Shown one piece after another: positions 61,626 to 64,000 of a DNA stretch of 64,000 bases. This stretch comes from Bagarius yarrelli (Eukaryota; Chordata; Actinopteri; Siluriformes; Sisoridae), in NCBI GenBank assembly GCA_005784505.1, contig VCAZ01000022.1, forward strand, positions 1,135,695 to 1,199,694, read 5' to 3'. Made by a program: the position numbers and the translations under genes. The notes under the pieces were generated by a model. The model saw nothing but the letters and a program-made list of their open reading frames with translations, searched no databases and was not told where the DNA came from. Each line of letters opens with the position of its first letter. Position 1 is the first letter of the stretch.

Positions 61626-62120
61626 CAGATAGATGGCAAGTCCAACGAGTTAAAAGTTTTCCTAATCTGGAAAAGGTATAAAACAGTATTTTTTTTTCTC
61701 ACTGTGGTAAAAAACAAGACTCTATGACCAGGAAGGAAAAGTCTCACTACGTCGATGGCGAATATTTCAAATCTAATAAACGTCACAACATTAAAATAGA
61801 TCAGATGAGTGAGGAATGTTATATAATAATAATCATTTATTCTATTTACTGTCTATTTTATTTATTTAACCTATTTAACATTGGGGCATCCAAGTTATTT
61901 TCCCTTTTTATAATAGTAATGCAGCAGTTACTTTTCCTGGCATTTTATTACTTTTATAATGATGTAATGCAGTTACTATTTTTTTTTTTTAAAGTATCTA
62001 GTAACTATAATTACGTGGGCTTTTTTTTTTTATTAATACGCCATAACGTCATAACTCTGCTACCAGTTATGCTAATTAGCCTTCTTATTATTGAAACTAG
62101 CACGCAATCCTTTGCCAGAA

Positions 62121-62122
<2 letters not shown>

Positions 62123-62166
<44 letters not shown>
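62123..62166. repeat. (TG)22 microsatellite
   Basis: Perfect TG run. Confidence 0.95.
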
Positions 62167-62170
<4 letters not shown>

Positions 62171-62330
62171 TCTATACTTTCAGTGTCTGTACGGCATACG
62201 GTGAGAGCGTCATTCGTTTCCCTCCGAGTCAAAAAAACAGAACTGCAGAGAAAAAGCTGAACACTTCTTTCCACAACTAGCATGTCACTGGTCTGAGTGC
62301 TTTTATACTGAAATAGTGTGCATGCCATTG

Positions 62331-62383
62331 GTGTGTGTGTGTGTCTGTGAGTGTGTCTGTGAGTGTGTGTGTGTGTGTGTGTT
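62331..62383. repeat. (TG)n microsatellite, interrupted
   Basis: TG run with TCTGTGAG interruptions. Confidence 0.9.
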
Positions 62384-62502
62384 TTAGTAGTTTGAGAAAG
62401 CACATCTGGATCTGATCGTGACTGTATGAAGCGCTGTTTCAGCACTCACTATGACTCTCCCTGCTGACTAGAGAGGCCTCAAGTTAACCGTAGGGAAAAA
62501 AC

Positions 62503-62534
62503 ACTGTGTGTGTGTGTGTGTGGTGTGTGTGTGT
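62503..62534. repeat. (TG)n microsatellite
   Basis: TG run with one GG interruption. Confidence 0.9.
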
Positions 62535-63069
62535 ACATAGCCCTTTGTTTAAAAGAATACAATGTATTTGCCTGTGCATTAACCCCGGCTTCTGTTGCGT
62601 TCTGAACAAAATAAAGTCATCAAAAGTGCACCAGCCAATCACAGTGGAGAAACCAAATACACACCACAGTATAAAAACCAAAACGCTTTAAAACTAAACA
62701 CTGTATTATGTGTATATACACTAACGTTGCCTAACAAGGATACCTAGTATTTAAATATACTGAATATAAAACTATATGTCGAATCAAATACCTGAAGGAT
62801 CACCTGGAAGTTCAGTACAGAGGAACCCGAGTGAGGGTGGGGACGACTGCTTTCTAGACCAGACTGTAGATTTATGCAGATTCTTAGTAACGAACCTGTA
62901 TGAATGCTTGTAAAAACCACTTATTGCCCCTTGCCCCTTATTTGGCATTCCAGCATTACCCCAAAAGAGAATTCCAGATTTCAAACACTTATTATTGATC
63001 AGTTCAGGATGAAAATGTCTAACAATACAAAAAATATTAGGTCTCTGGTCTTTTTTTTTTTTTTTGAGT

Positions 63070-63385
63070 TCTCAGTGGATTTAGGAGCGTGTCTGCGAGG
63101 ATTGAATCATTTAGCCACAATAGCATTATGAAATCAGCCTCTAATGTTGGGGGAGGAGGTCTGAGGTGGAGTCGGTGTTTTAGTTCCTCCCAGTGGGAGT
63201 CAGGGTTCAGTGCAGGACACTCGAGTTCTTCCACTCCAACCAGAGCACAGCATGTCTTCATGGAACTCAGGGTGTTTGTGCGCAGGGTCTTTGTCGTGCT
63301 GGAACAGGGTTTTAGTCTCTTAAGTCCGGTAAAGAAATAATGTAACAACACAACATACAGACTTTCTAGACAACCATGTGCTTCA
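63070..63385 (-). pseudogene. Tc1/mariner-like transposase fossil
   Basis: On the - strand a decayed frame reads LECPALNPDSHWEELKHRLH and RPPPPTLEADF, aligning with the catalytic-region motif of fish Tc1-like transposases (W-P-x-x-S-P-D-L-N-P-I-E-x-x-W). The nucleotide words 'cactcgagttcttccactcc' and 'catgtcttcatggaactc' are typical of this family. The first part and the inverted ends are missing or unrecognisable, and the DLNPIE motif is altered, so it cannot be active. Confidence 0.8.
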
Positions 63386-63419
63386 GACTCAAAACACATG
63401 TATGTACTGGAAGTGGCGA

Positions 63420-63620
63420 CAGTAGAGGCTCAAATGGTTAAGGCGGTTGTTGATTGGAAGACCAGGAAGATCTGGGTTCAAGCCAAAACCAACACCAGTC
63501 AGCCACTATTGGGTCCTTGGGAGCAAGACCCTTAACCCTTTTTGCTCCAGGAGTGCTGTATCATAGCTGACCCTGCGCTCTGACCCCAACTTACTAAGAC
63601 GGGATATGTAAAGAAACAAA
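63420..63620 (+). mobile_element. SINE-B, near full length
   Basis: 'ggctcaaatggttaaggcgg', B box 'gggttcaagcc', core 'gagcaagacccttaaccctt', and tail 'tcatagctgaccctgcgctc', matching the copy at 36497 closely. Confidence 0.8.
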
Positions 63621-64000
63621 GTCATTTATATTTACAAGTGGGATAGTAGAATGTCCACCAACATTTGGCAAAGAAATGGTCATTTTAGCTTGATGGTATT
63701 GATAAAACTATTAGTTTGATGAAACCACAACTCCAGTGTGGCCAAAACAAAATGAGGCTTGATTTACGGAATTTGATGGAAGCCCAGTATTGTAAACATG
63801 AAATCCTAGCACGCTTAACTCTACAGCCCCATGCCAAAATTATTCAGGTTGGTCTGATAAGCATGATTGTAAGTTTGCAATGCTGCAGGTCACTAAAACA
63901 AATCCATCATGGCTGGAAGTTAATTACAAACCTCAAGTCAAAATCAAGTTTCCTCCAGATTCTGGGACGCATATTGATGTTTCTGGAACAACGCTGCTGA

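Larger units (their letters stand above)
58471..64000. other. Intergenic region downstream of fat4
   Basis: No gene was recognised. It holds microsatellites, two SINEs, a MITE-like fragment near 61534-61625 and a Tc1 transposase fossil (63070-63385). The segment 63640-64000 resembles nothing I can name. Confidence 0.7.

Noticed and set aside
61724..62445. 178-aa and 144-aa frames on opposite strands
   Set aside because: They run through A/T-rich DNA and TG/CA microsatellites; the Cys/Val and His/Thr runs are repeat translations.
2651..63620. A/B-box sequences suggesting tRNA genes
   Set aside because: All are heads of SINEs with tails attached and do not fold into a full cloverleaf; none is a plausible functional tRNA.

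Overview
The window is vertebrate nuclear DNA, almost certainly from a teleost fish and probably an ostariophysan such as a catfish or a cyprinid relative. The pointers are phased GT-AG introns, many CA/GA/GATA microsatellites, tRNA-derived SINEs with an L2-like tail, Tc1/mariner fossils and a palindromic hAT-type MITE familiar from ostariophysan genomes. The host assignment is an inference from repeat style; no species can be named.

One protein-coding gene is present, on the + strand: the 3' two thirds of fat4 (FAT atypical cadherin 4, the Dachsous receptor of the Fat/Dachsous planar-polarity and Hippo-linked pathway). Sixteen exons were delimited between 13478 and 56793, with continuous splice phases and order: cadherin repeats, four EGF-like domains, laminin G, EGF, laminin G, EGF pair, one transmembrane helix and a cytoplasmic tail ending in EQYV. 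This is the FAT4 layout; FAT1-3 have a single laminin G domain. The coding part adds up to about 3,277 residues; the 5' exon(s), encoding roughly the first 1,700 residues, lie outside the window.

Layout: 1-13477 is upstream intron sequence rich in repeats (a 770-bp GA satellite, a perfect 60-bp duplication, SINEs, a Tc1 tail). 13478-29438 holds five cadherin exons with large introns. 29439-39625 is a 10-kb intron full of SINEs, a hAT MITE with a SINE nested in it, and a GATA array split by a SINE. 39626-45890 holds three exons, including a 4.36-kb exon with about eleven cadherin-repeat boundaries plus EGFs. 47119-52859 holds seven short EGF/LamG exons. 54902-56793 is the last coding exon, followed by a 3' UTR to about 58290-58470. 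58471-64000 is intergenic, with microsatellites, SINEs and a decayed Tc1 transposase on the - strand.

The most notable result is three frame breaks inside otherwise well-conserved fat4 coding sequence: one near 27830, and two extra T's in T-runs at 43856-43860 and 44056-44059. Everything around them is conserved, so indel errors in the assembly are the likeliest cause, but a real null allele cannot be excluded from sequence alone. I found no previously undescribed system in this window.
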